Origin: Whalleya microplaca | Lineage: Eukaryota > Ascomycota > Sordariomycetes > Xylariales > Xylariaceae | Reading direction: 5' to 3' | Length of the DNA stretch: 64,000 nt | NCBI GenBank assembly: GCA_022497155.1 | Contig: MU385721.1 | Location: forward strand, 914,195 to 978,194 | Part shown: piece by piece, positions 26,305 through 38,342 of the stretch | Numbering within the stretch: the first letter of the stretch is position 1 | Layout: each line of letters opens with the position of its first letter | Notes under the pieces: generated by a model | Seen by the model: the letters and a program-made list of their open reading frames with translations, nothing else | Database searches by the model: none | Told to the model about the DNA's origin: nothing | Program-made: the position numbers and the translations under genes

Positions 26305-26826
26305 TCATGGGCTACAATAACGAGCTTGGGTAATAGCTGCAGCAACATAACGTAGTGGACGGTCAAAATTGGGACCTTCGTCTTGTGCCGGATAGAATTC
26401 GAACCCACTCATTAGGAGATCCATGTATATCTGGCCGCATAGCGTTTCCTTCTCTTTCCCTACTGCGTATAACCATTCTTCTCGATCCCACATAGCGCAT
26501 TTTTTGTTGCCTGGCATTGGAAGTCCTAGAAGTGAGACGAGAGCATCCACAGACTGCATGACTTCCTGACGATAATTGATTATTTTCAGGGCAGAATCAA
26601 TATCATCATCTCCCCTTTCCTGATTGTGCATAATACGGTGCAGATGCCCTCGAAGGCTGAGATGCGAGCCTAGTTCCCAATCACCTGGGCACGTATCCAG
26701 GAAAGCTTTTGCGATATCACTCGCTTCATGTCTTTGAGAACTGCTGGCGAGATGCACACCTCGGGCACTGCCACCTGCACCAGGGGATATTGTATCCCCA
26801 GTGATATTCTTGCTCTCTGCCGACAT
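26305..26826 (-). CDS. Hypothetical 173-aa protein upstream of the TET/JBP-like gene
   Basis: A single uninterrupted frame from ATG (MSAESKNITG) to TGA. I do not recognise a family. The N-terminus is Ser/Gly-rich; the rest looks helical, with DIDSALKIINYRQEVMQSVD and MWDREEWLYAVGKEKETL as likely helices. There is no signal peptide or membrane segment. It lies on the same strand as the dioxygenase-like gene with 277 bp between stop and start, an unusually tight head-to-tail spacing for this part of the window. It may be an independent gene, or the 5' exon of a larger dioxygenase transcript if a splice near its 3' end bypasses the TGA; I found no strong donor for that. Confidence 0.5.
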   Translation of the reverse strand: MSAESKNITGDTISPGAGGSARGVHLASSSQRHEASDIAKAFLDTCPGDWELGSHLSLRGHLHRIMHNQERGDDDIDSALKIINYRQEVMQSVDALVSLLGLPMPGNKKCAMWDREEWLYAVGKEKETLCGQIYMDLLMSGFEFYPAQDEGPNFDRPLRYVAAAITQARYCSP

Positions 26827-28942
26827 TGTATTTCCGAACTATGACGTTTATATACCACGTCTAGATTGTAAATGTCGCATGCGTGAGGTTATCGTGAATT
26901 TAGAAAGGTGGAAGCTAGTAGTTGATGATGTGAAATCAAAGGATCCTCTAGGTTTGATCTTGGGGGTCCAAGGTACACATATATATACATGTAACTGTAC
27001 ATATAATGTGACTGGATCTCGCTTTGGTCATAGATGAATTTTAAACGAGACCAAAAAATATACTAGCTGACGAGCTAACAAAACGAATAATAATAGCACT
27101 GTCTGTAATTGAACTTAACTTGCTTCATTAATTCAGTCACAACACTCTAACTTTCCGGTCCAAATATCGCATGGCAACATTTCCTTGGACAATAGTCCGC
27201 CAAATGGCTGTAGGAAGGTGGCCTTTGAAATATTAGAAAGGAATTTCCCATGATAGGGTCGGTAGGCAAAGTTAAAACTAGCTTTTATTGTTTGAAGGCT
27301 ATACACGCTATGGCCTCGTAGCTTCTAAGCGTAAAAAGCAGCATAATATCTTGCATCAATCATGCCTTATTCATACCTTATTCATGCATTGCATGAATAA
27401 AGTAAATATTTTTACTTAAGGCATGGAGAAAAGAAGCAGTGGAAATGAGGTCAATATATATTGCCATCAGAAATGGTATACCAAGGCTAATAAAAGCTTG
27501 CGGCCATTGCGATGCATATACATTGGAAAATAAATATATTGAAAGGTAGGGACGGGATGAGGATAGCTGGAGATTCTTGGGTTGGGGGTTAGTCTGTTGT
27601 ATATTAAAGTAGGAGTGAAGAGTATCTTATCGAACATGATCTCGTCCAACGGCAATAACACCGGGTTCCATCGCAGAAATCTTTGACTCTCAGTTATCTT
27701 TCCCAACAGAGTAATGCTATCCACAGAATATTCTGCCTACTCCTATAGCAAAGCGCTGGAAACCTCCTACTGATTCGCTAAAATTTTGGCACAGTCTTGT
27801 GTGACATGTCACGATAGGGGTAGTTGCTATGGACTTCTTTAATTTTTCAAAATTTTTAACGGAGCTTGGAAAAGTCGTAGCAATAGGATCTTCCTGGCAA
27901 CCGTAGGAAGGTCACTTGCAGTAAAACAAGCTAGTTGCGATCACAGTAGCATCAAAATGTCAATTGCATACATAATAATTGTGATATATTATAAGCATTA
28001 TCATTTTATCACCTGCTACATGGAATCTTAGGATATCATCATGATAATTATGGATATTATTCTACAATTCTTAGCAGTATATCATTATAGAAATTATTTA
28101 TAAGTAGATTGTACTGAGCAATATAACAAACAGTCAGATTCCCATTATTTGCAGCTATCAAACCCTAACCAGAATATCATTAGGATATACGTGAAGAGTC
28201 CATTCTGCATCAAAGGTACTCCAAACCAATGCTGCCATGCTCGAAACTAGAAGACATTCAACATATCCCCGTGAACTGCCCCAGTACGTCATACACGATT
28301 TCGACCAGAACCACTATAAAACCCTCGGCAGGGTTTGGACTGGATCAATGGACAAATTCTCCAAGAGAGACATGCGGATCACTGGAAGTCTTGGTCACGC
28401 CGGGTTAAGACGTATTACGGCGTATATGTGCTGCCTAAATGGAGCTGCATAATAGACAAGCAGATCTTTGGAGAAACTATGTTGAGATCTAGCAATGGGG
28501 CATATCTGCGGCGTTGAGATATTATCTTATAGTTTAGGATGATCGATCGATTGGCATCGCATCATATATCATAAGTGTTCAGCTGCCTACACAAACAAGT
28601 ACTCGTACATGACATGGAAACACCTTCTATGTGATGCTTCAATCCAAGACCAATAAACATAAATGCTGAAGAACTTTGTGTATAGTTACCATAGCTCATG
28701 ATCAATACTCAACTATAAACAGGCCAGATTATATCTGGCGACATCAATCCGGATCTCATGTACTCGTACCAAACACCTAAATTCAAACCTCGAGCATTCC
28801 TGCGACCTCAAAGCCCCAATGCTGTAACCCTCTGTATGCTCAACAAGAAGACCTGACCTCGATGCTGCTCAAATGCCTCGTTTTAAATGCTTCATCATGC
28901 TCATGTCACATCTAATGTAGATGCAAACGTGACCGGCTCAGA
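26827..28942. other. AT-rich region, no supported gene
   Basis: About 2.1 kb, AT-rich, between the 5' end of the 173-aa gene and the 3' end of the ArAE-like gene. Around 28230-28520 there are two overlapping plus-strand frames of 60-71 codons (one with a DHWKSWSRRVKTYYGVYVLP-like stretch) and locally higher GC. That might be a relic of a coding sequence, but I cannot name it. Confidence 0.45.
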
Positions 28943-31900
28943 TTAAGGACACCAAGTCTTGGAGGGCTGAAGCGGACGCTTCCCCTTCGGATCATCCGAA
29001 TCTCTCCTAGACGATCTCCTTCCTTCCTTTCGTTTCGTCATAACCCGCTGTAAACTCATCGGCAGATCGTCCGCAATCGTATCTTCGTTATCATCTCTAT
29101 CCGCGGCGGCATCTCCGACACCTCTAATGTCAGTGGTCTGCCGCCTCCTCAGCACATCGCCAATACCAGTGCCGATACCGAGACCGATTCCAGTGCCAGT
29201 ACCAGTGCCGTGCGATTGAGTCTTCCTGAACGAGAAGCCCCGTCTTCGGCGTCCAAATGTGTTAGATCTCTGGCTAGTCGACTCCTGTTCGGTATCGACA
29301 GAAATAGTGGCGGTAACTCGTTGCGGCTCTCGGTTCTTGATCTTATTAACATATTCATAAAATTTGGGGCGCTCGAGCATTCCGCTACGAAAGGCATTGA
29401 CCCCGACTAGTAGCTTGGAAAGGTCGACTAGCTCTTCTAGATACTCAATGATCTCCATTTGACCTGCAGAGCTCGCGTTCCAGGAAAGAAAATTTTGCCG
29501 GGTCATTGACTTCAATACCTGCGCATGCAGCATCATGGAGCTTCCTTCTATCGTGACAGGAGTTTGGATGCCACTGTTCCGAGCAGATTCCGTTGAACGC
29601 TCTAGGAGCAGTTCCCGTACTCGGCTGATATATCGTAGCTGGGCTACACGACTTGACGGCAGAAATTGCGGTAGTGGTAGGCGTGTTGTTAGGGCTTCGT
29701 GAACGGCGAATAGGGTCAGTGCTATGCTCGCTGCAATATTGCGACGGTAGGGCAGGACCTCTGTATTAAGCTCCTCGAGTAAACTGCTTCCGTAAGCTTT
29801 TCTGATGTGCAGCATGTTGTCCATACGATCGATTATCTGAAACAATACGTAGATTATCTCGCCGTATATCAATGCCTGGCCTTTAAAGCTCCCCTTCATC
29901 CTAGGCTCCGTCAAGCAAAAGGGAAGAAAGGTCCGGGCTGCTGCGAGAGCTTGTTCAGCCTTTTCTTTTGAATGTGCGAAGTTCTCATTGAGGGCGTGTG
30001 ATTGAATGTTTAGGTTCATAGGTGAGTCGATACCTACAGCAAGCGACGCTTCCATTTGCGAAATCTGCTGAATGCTGGAGGCTAGTGACTCAACCAGTCT
30101 ATCTCGCGCCCGAACAGGGAAAAATAACATCTCGACCAGGAGCGCGACTGTGCCGCCAATGAGAAAACATACCATTCGTTGAACAAAGATTGCCCAAGTC
30201 TCATTAACAGGTTGCTGAAGGATCGTCGCTGGTCACATATAAGACATTGGACTGTATGGAATGCGGTACTGGGATACACTTACCTAGAGCAACCACGGAC
30301 ATACTGACAATGGAAATGATACCAGTTTTGACATATGGCGTTCCGAGATGGATATAGGATGAAGGTATTATCCCAATTACTAGGATAACGATGGCCACAA
30401 CACGGTTTCCTTGACCGATTTCGTAAGCTAGGAAACCAATGACGCAACCAAATATCACCCCGAAAACCCTGAGAATGAACCCTTGAAATGAAGTTCCTAC
30501 TGAAACTTCGAAAACGAGAATCAACTGTAGAGATGCCCAGGACCCACGAACAGAGTTATACCAGGCGTTCCAGGTCGGCACAAATGCTGGCCACGTAACA
30601 ATGAATGCTGCTACAGACATTTTGAGTGCGAATGAAAGGTCGTCGGAATCGACAAAAAACTCAATGGTATCGGCGGCGAGTCCACGCAACCACATCACGT
30701 TGCTAGCTTCGGACTTCAGGGGCCCTTTTCGCCGTGGGATTTTGCCTTTTTCGGGATGTGTGGATTGCTTTGAGATAGTATGACCTAGCTCTTCATCCTT
30801 ACTATGTCTCAATAGCTGCTCATCACTGCCATTTGGATCGTCATCTTGTGACGGTGGTTCCTCCCTCAATCCATGGCCAGCTCTTGCTTCCTTTCTTGCA
30901 TTTTCCGGGAGAGCATTTACATCATCCTCGCCACCACTTGCGAGCCACTTCTTCCAGCTAATCTTAGGCCAATAGAGTCTTCGACGGTTGTTCCTTGTTT
31001 GCCGTCGCTCAACAAGAGTCCTAGAGTACTTCAGCATATCCATGACCTGAGCAGCTGCTTGGCGCAGACTGATTAAAAATGAAGAAATCAAGTGCGTCTC
31101 CATTCTTGGCATTATGTCGCCCTGCGTGTACGAGGTCAGTCAAGGACCGCAATCTTAGGAACTATCTGTAGTGGAGTTTATAAAGAGTTGCCTTTGCTTT
31201 GCTTAGGGCATTATAAAAAAATTCAAGACTGAACGAACCTGTGATTCTTGGCCATATGCCATAGAGGCGGCATGTTCAAGAGCTTGGGCAGAGTCCTGAT
31301 CAAATTGTAGCAAGGCCATTGTGAAGACCTCGATCCGAATATCAATCTCTTCTAGTACAATACCACTAGGTGCTGGAGAACCAGAAGGGAGTTTAGGCAC
31401 ATCGTAGCAATAAGCTAGAGTGGAAGCGATAACACGAACTGCCGCCTGCATCTGATTCTCCAATATCTTGGCTGGGCCGCGAACCTGCGAACATATGTGT
31501 TCTAAAAGGTCAATATCACCAGACTCAATTTCTCGAATTGGTTTTACGAGCTCAATATTCCGTATATGTTTAGACTTCCGTCGGGCCTTCTTGGACTTAT
31601 GTTCCGATTTTCCATCGTCACTCTCGCTGGAAGATTCGCTGCTGCTTGTATCCGAATTAGAGTCTGAATCAGATTCATCTGTCTCGGAGTCCTTTTCTTC
31701 TGGTGACTCTGGATCATCTTCTTCATGCCCGTATCCTGTCAGTGCGTACTTGCTCTCGCATGCGTTTATAAGGCAGATGGTAATTTGGACAAGACGGCTC
31801 ATTAGAGTAACGCTGATGGGCTTTAAAGAACGTGGGGGGAGGACTGCAAACACAAGCTCAAAGTTGCATTCCGCTTGGGCTTTCTTAGAGTTACCAAGCT

Positions 31901-32675
31901 GGGTTCTCAGCTTTGATTTCTTGTCGGTTAAGGCTACCAATTTGGCACGCAAGTCGGCCAAGTGTTTTTCCTTATCAGCCTCCTTGCCATCCGCCCCCTT
32001 GGAGTCAGACATGAACCAGTCTCCAGCTTCCTGAAAACAGCCGATAGTTGAACTCAAAACTTCGATCGTGGATCTACCGAGGAAACCACTCGAGAACTCG
32101 GGGAAAATTGCGATATTCACCAGGACTATGAGGCCAGATGCTGTAAGGATGGGATACACTATTTGCGTTACCATGGATGTTGACACTGAAGTTGCCGTGC
32201 TCGTCAAGATGGTGAGAGTAACGAGCAGCAGGAAAAACACGAACATGAATAACCTAGGCGCCCATGAACGAAGAACCCCATGTAAGACCAGCGCCAGAGC
32301 GAAGAAGACAGCCCTGATGGCCCAAGCGGCTTCGACATTGGTTTTATAGGCGAGACTGGAAAGATAGAGTCCCAGGGAAGACCAGGCGATTCCAACGAAG
32401 ACACCCAGAAGAATAAGAATGAGAACTTCGGTCATCTGGCCGAACCGCCGTCCAGGATGGCCAAATACCGAGGCCATGGCCCCGAGATATGTTGATCGAC
32501 CATATACAGCTATAACCGCAGGAAGGATCCCGATTATGAGGTTGAGCGTGGTGCAAATAGTGTTTTTGAGGATATTCTTCCAGAGGTTATTCTTTTGGAG
32601 GTTTGAGGTGACTGTAGCCAGTGATTGTTGACACTGGCGCTGGAGCCTTCGTGCCCAACGATGAGCTATCGCCAT
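28943..32675 (-). CDS. ArAE/BRE4-like membrane protein (fungal FUSC-fold, DUF2422/DUF2421)
   Basis: Exons 31239-32675, 30284-31121 and 28943-30228 give 1186 aa. Two membrane blocks are visible: about residues 40-190 (ICTTLNLIIGILPAVIAVYG to VYPILTASGLIVLVNIAIFP) and about 640-820 (ALKMSVAAFIVTWPAFVPTW to VCFLIGGTVALLVEMLFFPV, followed by RARDRL). Between them is a Ser/Asp/Glu-rich cytosolic linker (about 318-370), and a long helical tail follows the second block. This is the architecture of the fungal aromatic-acid-exporter-like family that includes the brefeldin A sensitivity protein Bre4, usually annotated as an ER or plasma-membrane transporter; the transported compound is unknown. The splice after ...YGQESQ uses a weak GTTCGT donor with acceptor before GDIMPRMET. 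Intron 2 (55 nt) joins SVVAL to ATILQQPVNETW. The gene is head-to-head with IST1. Confidence 0.88.
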
Positions 32676-33451
32676 ATTTCGGGTTATCCTCCCGGTGCCA
32701 AACCTGTCGTGAGTAATGGATTTTGGATGGAATCATGGCCGTGCAGGTCGGCGGGCGCAAAAGTATTCACGTAGTACTACCTGGGTGCTAGGTTCTAGGT
32801 GCAGGTACTCGGTGAGACCTTACCCGACGATTTGGTTCTGTATTTGCTGAGTACTAACCATGCATGATGCCGGATGTGACCATGTGTGACAGAAGTACAC
32901 GCATGTTGCAGCTCGGATGGTCAAGCGAGATATATGTAGGTATATACGTGTATCTAAGGAGAACTCCCTGACCCCGTAAATTGAGAGAACTGCTTCAGGT
33001 GATTTTTTTCTTTCCTTAATACAGATTAGTCGCGTTGGGCGGTGCGTGTCTAGGCAACCTGACCCCAGAATGTTAATGGAGCTGCTACGTAGTACTAATC
33101 TTGGCAAGCCCACGAATGAGATCATCCCGAGACTGTCGATTCGTCCATTCCTGGTTGCCAAAGTCGCGTTACACTTTGACAGGGATGTGCAGAGATGGGG
33201 CTGCACGTCAATCTTGGAGTTCTGATGAAAGGTACTTGTACATGATCTACAGCCCATTCGCCGAAGTTGCCTAAGTACTGAGACTTATCAGCCAGCTCTG
33301 ATCGCGGGGCATGGTGTGACAGCAGACTTGCGACTGACGACAACCTCAACTACTTCACCTGGCGGGGTTCCCAACCTTCAGCCTCCCCCAACTTCTAATT
33401 GCTCATCAATCGCTATCTATCTACAGACCTCTGAGCCTAGGTTTCAGCAAC
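32676..33451. other. divergent promoter region between the ArAE-like gene and IST1
   Basis: About 780 bp between two start codons pointing away from each other, so it should hold both promoters. A CT-rich stretch (about 33345-33420) immediately precedes the IST1 ATG, as is common in fungal core promoters. I could not assign a specific regulator site. Confidence 0.5.
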
Positions 33452-34451
33452 ATGCCGCCGTCGGCGACTCTAATCGTAGGTCCACCAATATTCAAACCAA
33501 ACAATTGGCGCGGTTTGCAAGGCGTTTCTGCAACTATCCGCCAGGCTAATCAGTCGTTTAAATCTGCAGACGAAGCTGAAGGTACAGCTGAAGCTGTCTA
33601 TTGCTCGATTGCGCATGGTCCAGCAGCGCGACGAAGCTATGGGAAAGACGCAACGGAGGGCAATGGCTCAGCTATTGGAAGTGGGCAAGATCGATTCAGC
33701 AAGGATAAGGGTCGAGAACATAATTCGATCCGACATCGCTACTGAACTCCACGAAATCCTCGAGCTATACTGCGAGTTGTTATTAGCGCGAGCCGGCTTA
33801 TTCGAAGGTCCAACATGTGACCCTGGATTGGAAGAGGCAGTGAAGAGTGTCATTTATGCGGCACCAAAGACGGAAATACGGGAACTGCAACAGGTGCGGG
33901 CGCTTCTGGCAGAAAAATTCGGAAAGGAGTTTGTGCTATCTGCGATGGAGAACTCGGATCAAAAGGTGTCGCCCAAAGTTGTGAAGAAGCTCAGCGTCAC
34001 TCCGCCTAAGGAAGAGTTAGTCCAAGGATATCTAGAAGAAATCGCAAGAGCCTACGGAGTCGACTGGCCGAAGAGACCCAAGGATCTAGGAGAGGCCCCA
34101 GAGTACATGGATGATGACGATGGTGACGGACCGAGTGGTGGACAAGCACAAAAGGTTCCAGAGCCAGCACTACCTGCTGATAGCAAAGAGGCCCAGGAAA
34201 GAGAAGACTTGAGCCGTGCGACACCTCCCCGTTCCTTTGGTTCAGATACGCCTCTCCACGTCAATCCATCGAGTCCGTCCACGGATAATCCTCGTCCCAA
34301 AGTCATACTGAACTCGATGGAACTGAAACCAAACCAGAAGATGGTTGATGCCGGGATATCCAGGAAAAAGAATGAGCAGAAAGGTGGGATAGGGGATGGC
34401 ATACCAGATGTTGACGAACTAGCATCACGATTTGCTGCTTTAAAGCGGTGA
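33452..34451 (+). CDS. ist1: IST1, ESCRT-III regulator
   Basis: Exon 1 is only 24 nt (33452-33475, MPPSATLI); a 94-nt intron with a GCTAATC branch site leads to exon 2 (33570-34451); total 301 aa. The N-terminal IST1 domain (about residues 9-180) starts TKLKVQLKLSIARLRMVQQR and contains ARIRVENIIRSDIATELHEI and ELYCELLLARAGL, strongly typical of IST1. The middle is acidic and Pro/Ser-rich. The C-terminus DVDELASRFAALKR fits a MIM1 motif, which in yeast and human IST1 binds the MIT domain of Vps4. Role: controls Vps4 and ESCRT-III disassembly in multivesicular-body sorting at endosomes. Reading through the intron gives a different frame, so the splice is required to reach the conserved start of the domain. 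Confidence 0.94.
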
Positions 34452-35923
34452 TATAGTTTGGCATGACATGAAGTAAGAAGTCATCAGGCGATGTTACAGT
34501 AGTTATGGTCTGTATAAGAATCGAATATTCAGAAGTCTATTATATCTCCTTTTTAACTGCTGTTGTAAGTGATAACCTTTGGCTTCGTTTTACATTGCTG
34601 CCAATTTATCTTGAAATCATTTATTGCTGTTATGGCCAAACCATAACCATGTGATGTTACATCTCTCGACTAACATTATTGTATGATGAATGATACATAT
34701 CATGTCGGGCTATATCAATGCCATGACGGCCCGCTGCAGGAGGACCGGTTGGTAAAGCTCTAGATGTGTTGGTATCGGTTCATTCATCCGCATTAATATT
34801 TGTCTAGCTTTATCCGAGGCCGAGAATGCAAAACTACTGAATCTAGTAAATTTTTTCTTTTTTTCCTTTTTCTTAGTTGTGACCTACGTATGGTATGGAG
34901 GCAATGAAGTATAACGTAATTAAGCATATGAATTGCCCGGAAACTCCATGGAGTTGATTAGCTAATGACGATGATTAATTTCCGTGCGAAGGCCGTAAGA
35001 GGTCTATCTACCCATCTACCTGTCTAATTGTCAAGTCTACAGAGGAGGAACGTTCATGCTCGGCATGCTGCCATAGCACATACGACAACTGGAATACTGC
35101 AGCAGGGTCAGTGTTCCGTATTGTCATTCTAAGAAACTGCCTAGATAGGTAATAGCCCCCTTACTAGATACGTTCGTTCCTTCGATTTGAAATTTACCCA
35201 ACGTCGTTCCTTCGGTTTGCGATTTATTTGACCTTGTTCCTTCGTTTTGTGATTTATTCGACTTCCATCGGTCCTTCGGTTTATAAATGATTCTACAGAG
35301 TCGCTCTTCCCATAGCATCATCCACAAACTGGACAGTGCGAATACGTATACTTCGAATTTGTATCAGCAGAGGTAGTTGACTACCTAGGTGCCTCACACT
35401 CGCAAGTGATATGTTAGCCCTTCATACATACATGCGTTGGCTTCAACGTCCCTTCGCAAAAAGGAATCCATTCCTCTCTTCAAGTTCTACATTTATGTTG
35501 TTGACGCCTTTTTCTATCATACCCCCATGATTACAACAGTCAACCTTCACTCAACCCTGGTATTCTGTTACTTAAGTTACCACACAGGTGACAGACATCT
35601 TTGAACATCATACATATAACTCCACCGCCTGTAGAGTGCACCCAGGTATACATCTATGAACAAACGCAAGATGAGAATTGGCCGCTGACTCACGATACCA
35701 TCATATACGCATACTGTTCTTATTTTCACTGCGCAAGCGCAAAGCCAACACGATTAGCGAACCACCAGTGAGTAGTGGGCAGACATTGTTTTTGTTCTCT
35801 ACTACAAGTGCAGGTTATATACGCACCTTTAAAGGACCCTCTAGAATTCCCCTACAGACCTTTCATTCCTGGTCAATCAATACCACCTACAACTGTTTCG
35901 TCCATCTATACTTCAATCTCACC
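34452..35923. other. intergenic region with a 30-bp tandem repeat
   Basis: About 1.5 kb between two plus-strand genes. Apart from the tandem repeat at 35176-35290 (listed separately) I see AT-rich DNA and the promoter/5' UTR of the next gene, whose start has the context CACCATGG. Confidence 0.55.
35176..35290. repeat. 30-bp imperfect tandem repeat, about four copies
   Basis: The block GTTCCTTCGRTTTG...GATTTATTTGAC starts at 35176, 35206 and 35236, an exact 30-bp period, with a fourth, more diverged copy (GTCCTTCGGTTT) at about 35271. Read on the minus strand, the unit encodes a KSQxEGTxxx decapeptide repeat in an open frame of 67 codons (35124-35327). With period divisible by three, it could be a remnant of a repeat-coding exon or simply a minisatellite. 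Confidence 0.75.
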
Positions 35924-38342
35924 ATGGATATTGGTCTCAGTTTGGCGGCCCTTAGAATCGAAGGCTTAGGAAACCTCACATTAAAGGAGCTCAAAGCCAA
36001 GCTTAACGATGTTTCTGCAAGAAAGTTGACAAGACCTCAGATTCTTGAGACGCTTATGCGATGGCTACATGAGCAAATCAAGAAGGATGCCGTTATGCAG
36101 GAGAAGTCCTTGTTACCAGACTTCATGGATTTGCTGATGACGCGAAGTAATCTGGAATTAGACAAACCATTCAATGAGAAGGAGATTTGCCAGGTGTTCA
36201 AAGAGTGGCAGATAAAGGATGCTGCAGAGAATCCTGCAAACCGGCGCAGATATCTTATGGCTCATTCAGAGATCCAGCACTTCTTTCAGAGAGCCAGATA
36301 TGGCTCTAACACGGAAAACAACATACTCTCATTGCAGCCATCAAGCCAATCGCTGCATGAAGATTCCTCAGCTCTATGGAATGAAGGCTTCGGTACTGAA
36401 GTTCTAGCCGATACTAGCAACAGGACATCAGATCGCGTCAATTTCGCTACAGAACAGAAGCAAAAGACAGGCGCTAACGAGATTCCACTGGGGAAAAGGA
36501 AGCCATTACGTGCCATCGCAGAGCAGGAGGATATCAAGGTTGAAGATGATGAAATGCAAGGTCTAACGGTGCCAGATACAATACCCGCTAAGCAGAAGAA
36601 AGGCTTCCTTCCACAAGAGACTCTCACGGTCGGGGAAATAAATATTGGCGAGGACACGAAGTCCGATGTCACTGTTGGGAGAATGCCCAAAAACCCTGAC
36701 ATGGGCAAGACTTTTGATGCTGGTAGAAGACACTTCCATGGCTGGAAGCACCAGTCCACCAAGAGCGGATTTGATTTCTCCAGACCTACACCTCCACTAT
36801 ATGTCTGCAAGCGTTGTGGCAAACCAGGCAAGGCAACTTTATAAGGTTTCAATATGGCTGCTTACTGACATTGCGTACAGGACATTGGATTCAGCTTTGC
36901 CCAACAAATCTAGATCCAAGATGGGATAAGCCTCCCGCGCCTGATTATCGATGTGAATTATGTGGTGTACTTGGGAATCACTTTGCCACCTTGTGTCCTT
37001 ACAATGAAAACGAGATCTCGTTAAATAAGCAGCGCCAGCGTGTTACCGCTCAGCCAAGTACACCTGTACGAGATGATTCCAGCAGCTATCGAGACCGTAG
37101 ATCTCCGAGCACACATCAACTACGTCGTTCTAGAAGTCCAATTATGCGTCGTCAATATAAGGGGCATGACATCTATAGACCAGATGACAGCCCTCAACTT
37201 CGGTACGAGGACTCTAGCAGGCGACCGCGACAGTACGCGGATCGTGCTAGCATATCGCCTTGGACAGCCCGCGAGCGTATGACAAGAGAGCTACAACGCG
37301 AGAGAGATATATCTCGTCGATACGGACCTGACAGTTATCGTCCAAGGGGCCGTTCGCTCAGTCCGACACGTAGCCGTCAGAATCGACCAGCGCCAACTCA
37401 ATTGCGATCTGTCTTGCATGGGGCTCCTGCCAATAACATAGACGGAGCGAGAGAAGGCAGACTTGCATATGATGAGTACGTATCTCCAAGTCCCTTATTT
37501 TCAATTTCAGCCTATCCCAGGAGCTATATCCGTTCATTTAGAATACGTCAAGATTCAAAGTTCAAATGAAAGCTTAGGGCAACTTATCATCAATTATAAG
37601 GAGTCTTTGCTGACTAGTGATTGTGTATAGTGATGTATACATGGATACTGATCCTTCACCTCAGACGCCGCAATTGCCTGGTTCACCTAAGCAGCAAGCC
37701 GCCGGCCCAGATGATAGAGGTGACGAAGTGATGAAGGATGCGTCACCAATTCCCAATGACACGCCCGAGGACTTGGAGCAAACCAAGATAGAAGCAGATC
37801 GATTCCTCGAGGCATTGGGAATAGAGTTGCTCGAGGAGTTCTCTGCCGATCCCAGTCTCGGATCAGGTGTAACGATGGATGCCAACGATAACGCGATTAT
37901 TTCGGACAACCAGATGAGTGTTGACGAAGCTACAAGTGGAGATCACGATGGCGAATTCTTTGCTGAAGGCAGCCGAAAATATTACCTAGGACCAGATGGC
38001 AACCTGTATCAGCCCGTCCTAGCACCACAATTTAGTCCGAATGTCGTTCGTATGTTCAGCAACCGCGTAAACCCTGTCATCCACACTAAGGCGAACCGAA
38101 AAACTGCTGGGCAGATGTGGAAACCATTTCTGGAGAAGAAGAACCTTGAGGGTTCTAGTGTTACCCAGAACTATTCGTCTGATGATTCCCAACGCGACGC
38201 ACCGCATGGTGCGGTTGAGGGAGTCCCTGACTCGGGATCTGAAGAGGCCCGGCCTTTGGGCTCTGGACTCGCGGCGAGAGTTCCCGATGATGAAATCAAT
38301 CTTCGCAGGCTGAGTCTTTGTGTGAGAAGTTTGAGAGAGTAG
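35924..38342 (+). CDS. Zinc-knuckle (CCHC) protein with RS-rich region
   Basis: Exons 35924-36827, 36881-37475 and 37631-38342 give 736 aa. The N-terminal 120 residues look helical and are unknown to me. Around residue 295-335 are two zinc knuckles: VCKRCGKPGHWIQLCPTN (CX2CX4HX4C), rebuilt exactly by the first splice, and CELCGVLGNHFATLC. The first knuckle closely resembles that of the cleavage/polyadenylation factor Mpe1/RBBP6, but the DWNN and RING domains of Mpe1 are absent. An Arg/Ser-rich region follows (RDRRSPSTHQLRRSRSP and later RPRGRSLSPTRSRQ), then an acidic C-terminal third. RNA binding or mRNA processing in the nucleus is therefore likely but inferred. Intron 1 has a GC donor (36828-36880). 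The start chosen is the ATG in CACCATGG; the frame is open further upstream but without support. Confidence 0.8.
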
